The notes under the pieces are model-generated. The model searched no databases, was not told the origin of the DNA, and was given only the letters and a program-made list of their open reading frames with translations. The translations under genes and the position numbers were made by a program. DNA of 18,051 nucleotides from Verrucomicrobiota bacterium (GTDB lineage Bacteria > Verrucomicrobiota > Kiritimatiellia > Kiritimatiellales > Tichowtungiaceae): assembly GCA_020853375.1 (NCBI GenBank), contig JADYZA010000205.1:1-18051 (forward strand). Reading direction: 5' to 3'. Shown here one piece after another: positions 15,302 to 18,051 of this stretch; position 1 is the first letter of the stretch; each line of letters opens with the position of its first letter.

Positions 15302-17221
15302 TCAGGCCCGAGGCGTGTGCAGGTGCAGGATGGCTTGCAGCTTTTCACGATGTATCGGCTTCGCCAGATAATCATTCATGCCGGCGGTGATGAATTTTTC
15401 GCGGTCACCTTTCATGGCGTGCGCCGTGAGGGCGATGATGGGAATCGCCCGGTCGTGTTTCCGGATTGCGGCTGTGGCCTGTAATCCGTCCATGATCGGC
15501 ATTTGGATATCCATCAGGATCATGTCGTAAACGGGGCGCTGCTCCGGCGAGCTGGTTAGTCGAAGTTGATCTACGGCGGCTTGCCCGTTTTCGGCGATAT
15601 CGATCAGGCAGCCTTCTTTTTCGAGCATCTTTACGGCGACCTTCCGGTTCAGCAGATTGTCTTCAACCAGCAGGATGCGCAGAGCATGCTCAAGTTTGGG
15701 GAGTAACGCAGATGCAGGCATCGTTTCGGCAGGCGTTTCGGTGATGAGCGGAACGGTTATCCGAAAAGAAAATATTGCACCGTTCCCCGGCTCGCTGGAG
15801 ACGGTGATGTTGCCGCCCATTTTTTCCACAATCCGGCGTGAGATGGCGAGTCCGAGACCTGTTCCGCCGTATTGCCGGGTGTGGGAGCCATCCGCCTGCA
15901 TGAATTCTTTAAAGATAATTTCCTGCGCGCTTTTGCTGATGCCGATTCCGGTGTCTTCGACATGAAATTCGAGTGTGCAGTCGGTCTGGGTTTTCCGTGC
16001 GCACAGTACAGAGACTTTGACGTGACCTTTGTGCGTGAACTTTATGGCGTTGGCGATCAGATTGATCAGCACCTGTCGCAGGCATCCTTCGTCGGTTTGA
16101 ACCATTTCCGGGATATTGCTGTCCAAATCGACATGGAGGCTGATTCCTTTACTGCGCACGGCGGGTGTGAAAAATTTGTCGAGCTCGCGAAACAGAATTG
16201 AGATGCAAACCGGTTCTTCTTTCAGTTTGAATTTTCCGATCTCAATGCGCGACAGGTCGAGAATATCGTTGATGATGGACATCAGGTTTTTGGCGGAGAG
16301 CGCAATAGTTTGGATATAATCCGCCTGCTCAGCCGAGAGACTGGTGCCTTCCATAAGTTGAGTCATTCCGATGATACCATTCATGGGAGTACGGATTTCA
16401 TGCGACATGTTGGCTAGAAACTCGCTTTTGCTCCGGCTGGCGTTTTCGGCATCCTCCTTGGCTATGCTGAGTTCTTCATGCAGGCGTTTGTCTTCGGTTT
16501 GCCGCTCATCCAGTCTCTGAATCATACTGTTGATTCCGCGTTCGAGAAGGCCGAGCTCATCGAGGGATCCGGTATTTTTAACGCGGGCTGTGTAGGTTCC
16601 TCCGGCAATCGTTTGCAGGCAGGTGACGGCGGAAGTAATGCGAGGCATCATCAGTCTGCGAACCAGAAAAACGCCAACGAATGTGGTCAACAGTATGCAG
16701 AACAGACCTCCGGTAAAAAACAGGACGGCGGTTTTCTTTTTTTCGAGCACCGACTGTTCTGTATTAATTTTCTGGTGAAGCACCCCCAGATATCTTCCTT
16801 CGGCGAACAGCGGGGTTGAAATATCCAGACAGGTAATGCCGTTTTCTGTCCGCCGGATGGTTATTGTTTCTTTGTCGCTGTTCGGATTAACCAATGGTGC
16901 CACGGAGCTGCTAAAGAGCCCTTCCTGATCTGGATCTGTGCAGTAGTGAATACGCCCATCACTGCGGCTGACTGAGGCGTAAATCACCTGCTCACCAATG
17001 AGTCCGGAAAGTGCTTTTTGATCGCGAACAGCACGGTAGGGTAGAATCTGTTGATTCATGAGTCGCCCCGGAATGCTGGCATTCGCAAGTAACTGCGCAT
17101 CGATCTGTTTTGAAAAGAGCTGCGTGTAGTAAATACCCAGACCGGAAAAGCTGACGGACGAAACCAACAGAACGGTCAGCCCCAGCTTAAAAGCCAAAGA
17201 GTTCAAAGCGTCTTTAATCAT
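15302..17221 (-). CDS. Hybrid sensor histidine kinase/response regulator
   Basis: This 639-residue membrane kinase begins with a membrane helix (about 13-33). An extracytoplasmic sensor region of about 125 residues follows, then a second helix (163-188) and a HAMP-like linker (190-245). The HisKA domain has [12 protein letters not shown] with phospho-acceptor His274. The ATPase domain has N-box NLIANAIKF (387-395), EDTGIGIS and [16 protein letters not shown]-terminal receiver domain (515-635) has acidic Glu520/Asp521, phospho-acceptor Asp571 in MDIQMP, Thr599 and Lys621. There is no HPt or DNA-binding domain, so a downstream partner must lie elsewhere. Its ATG overlaps the TGA of the upstream binding-protein gene (ATGA), which points to coupled synthesis and a shared signal. 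The ligand is unknown. Confidence 0.93.
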   Translation of the reverse strand: MIKDALNSLAFKLGLTVLLVSSVSFSGLGIYYTQLFSKQIDAQLLANASIPGRLMNQQILPYRAVRDQKALSGLIGEQVIYASVSRSDGRIHYCTDPDQEGLFSSSVAPLVNPNSDKETITIRRTENGITCLDISTPLFAEGRYLGVLHQKINTEQSVLEKKKTAVLFFTGGLFCILLTTFVGVFLVRRLMMPRITSAVTCLQTIAGGTYTARVKNTGSLDELGLLERGINSMIQRLDERQTEDKRLHEELSIAKEDAENASRSKSEFLANMSHEIRTPMNGIIGMTQLMEGTSLSAEQADYIQTIALSAKNLMSIINDILDLSRIEIGKFKLKEEPVCISILFRELDKFFTPAVRSKGISLHVDLDSNIPEMVQTDEGCLRQVLINLIANAIKFTHKGHVKVSVLCARKTQTDCTLEFHVEDTGIGISKSAQEIIFKEFMQADGSHTRQYGGTGLGLAISRRIVEKMGGNITVSSEPGNGAIFSFRITVPLITETPAETMPASALLPKLEHALRILLVEDNLLNRKVAVKMLEKEGCLIDIAENGQAAVDQLRLTSSPEQRPVYDMILMDIQMPIMDGLQATAAIRKHDRAIPIIALTAHAMKGDREKFITAGMNDYLAKPIHREKLQAILHLHTPRA

Positions 17222-18051
17222 GGTGAATTCCCTGTGACGGTTTTATAGGCTTCTTCAGCGGTCTGTTTTCCGCTCAGTAACGGGTAGAGATGTCCCATGA
17301 TTTTCTGGACCGGAGAATCACCTTTTTTGAGCGCGAATACGTCCGGTCTGATTTCCCGTCCTGCGGATAGTCTTCGTTGGTAGGCTCCAAAAGGGTCGCC
17401 ATTGTATTCCGGATCATACAGATTTCCGGCCAGTCCAGTCGGGTTCTTGGTGTAACGAACCCATTTTTCAGCGATTTCCGGGCGACTCCAAAACTGCATC
17501 AGCCGGATGCCGGCATCTCGATTCGGGCTGTTTTTCATCACGGCCCAGACCGGCATGAAACCTCCGGCATAGTAACGTTGCTTTTGGAACCCGGGCAATT
17601 GAGCCAAACGCAGTTTGGGTAGAAGTTGTGGATAGTCTTTCTGAATTAGATTATAGCGCCATGTCGGGTCGATCATGAACAGTGCCTTGTCATCCATCAG
17701 TAGACGGGCGGCATCCTGCCAGCCGCTTTCGGGATTGTTGTACAGAAGACAATGCGCACGGCCAAGCGATTCAAATGTATTCAGAATCTGCCTGAGCGCC
17801 TTGTCCGGTTCAGAAAGGTTTCCTGACAGGAATAGATTGTAGGCCAGCCGAGAAAATGAACCCGAGTGCTTGAAGTCAACAAACGTGGAAATTGGTTCCG
17901 CCGCCGTTCGGTTATATTCATCCACTTTCTGTGCGTAATAAACAAAGTCGTCTGCTGTCATTTCCTCTTCGCGGATATTCAGTCCCAGTTTTTCCGCCAC
18001 CGCTGTGTTGTACCAGAGTGCATAGAAAAAGCCTTCGATATAAGGGCCGAC
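17218..18051 (-). CDS. Extracellular solute-binding protein, partial (5' end beyond the window)
   Basis: The frame is open from the window edge to a TGA at 17220-17218, giving at least 277 residues of C-terminal sequence. The first visible residues, [18 protein letters not shown], match the typical ABC sugar-binding pattern of an aromatic Y-N motif followed by an EKLGL helix. Other family-like parts are the region with [28 protein letters not shown], split between a strand and a helix, and a terminal [13 protein letters not shown] helix. The GTG at 18000 is internal, not a start. A signal peptide would lie outside the window. No permease or ATPase gene is visible, and the only partner seen is the overlapping hybrid kinase, so a sensing role is plausible. 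The family is likely (SBP family 1); the ligand is not known. Confidence 0.8.
   Translation of the reverse strand, partial: VGPYIEGFFYALWYNTAVAEKLGLNIREEEMTADDFVYYAQKVDEYNRTAAEPISTFVDFKHSGSFSRLAYNLFLSGNLSEPDKALRQILNTFESLGRAHCLLYNNPESGWQDAARLLMDDKALFMIDPTWRYNLIQKDYPQLLPKLRLAQLPGFQKQRYYAGGFMPVWAVMKNSPNRDAGIRLMQFWSRPEIAEKWVRYTKNPTGLAGNLYDPEYNGDPFGAYQRRLSAGREIRPDVFALKKGDSPVQKIMGHLYPLLSGKQTAEEAYKTVTGNSP

Overview
The window looks like a chromosomal housekeeping segment of a Gram-negative-type bacterium. The envelope genes (PBP2, RodA, a lipoprotein-type tail-specific protease) fit a diderm cell. The large Clp ATPase is of the ClpC type, with a UVR segment, rather than ClpA. The mix of genes and the palindrome described below make me suspect the PVC superphylum, possibly Kiritimatiellota or Verrucomicrobiota. 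That assignment is inference only. There is no rRNA, tRNA, CRISPR array, insertion sequence or phage gene that I can see. The window is almost fully coding, and no gene-free gap exceeds about 130 bases.

Layout. (1) 1-3722, plus strand: the 3' part of mrdA (PBP2), then rodA with an ATGA stop/start overlap, then rng (RNase E/G family). This is an elongasome operon with an RNase gene at its end, closed by a strong bidirectional terminator at 3743-3772. (2) 3792-6258, minus strand: hslO (redox chaperone Hsp33) followed by a 12-helix MFS transporter, overlapping by 8 bases. (3) 6370-8926, plus strand: malQ (4-alpha-glucanotransferase) and an MscS-type channel. (4) 8923-11016, minus strand: a Prc/Tsp S41 protease, convergent with the channel gene and sharing a TTAA stop overlap. 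(5) 11145-15277, plus strand: pgi, then clpC with its own candidate promoter. (6) 15302-18051, minus strand: an extracellular solute-binding protein, cut by the window edge, and a hybrid sensor histidine kinase, overlapping by ATGA.

How the genes relate. PBP2 and RodA are the transpeptidase/glycosyltransferase pair of side-wall peptidoglycan synthesis, and Prc-type proteases often trim or degrade cell-wall enzymes. MalQ and Pgi feed glucan-derived sugars into central metabolism. Hsp33, ClpC and Prc are protein quality control factors. The binding protein plus hybrid kinase looks like a ligand-sensing pair rather than a transport system, because no permease is visible.

The main unexplained signal is a short iterated palindrome, TTTTCCARNNNTTGGAAAA (core TTCCA-N4-TTGGAA). 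Six perfect cores and three one-mismatch copies occur in 18 kb. Most lie inside conserved coding sequence: in mrdA, five in malQ and two in pgi. One is in the 24-base gap between clpC and the kinase gene. By simple arithmetic the core (11 fixed bases) should occur about 0.004 times in a window this size. It resembles in behaviour the highly iterated palindromes, uptake sequences or architectural protein sites of other bacteria. I cannot name a described family for it.
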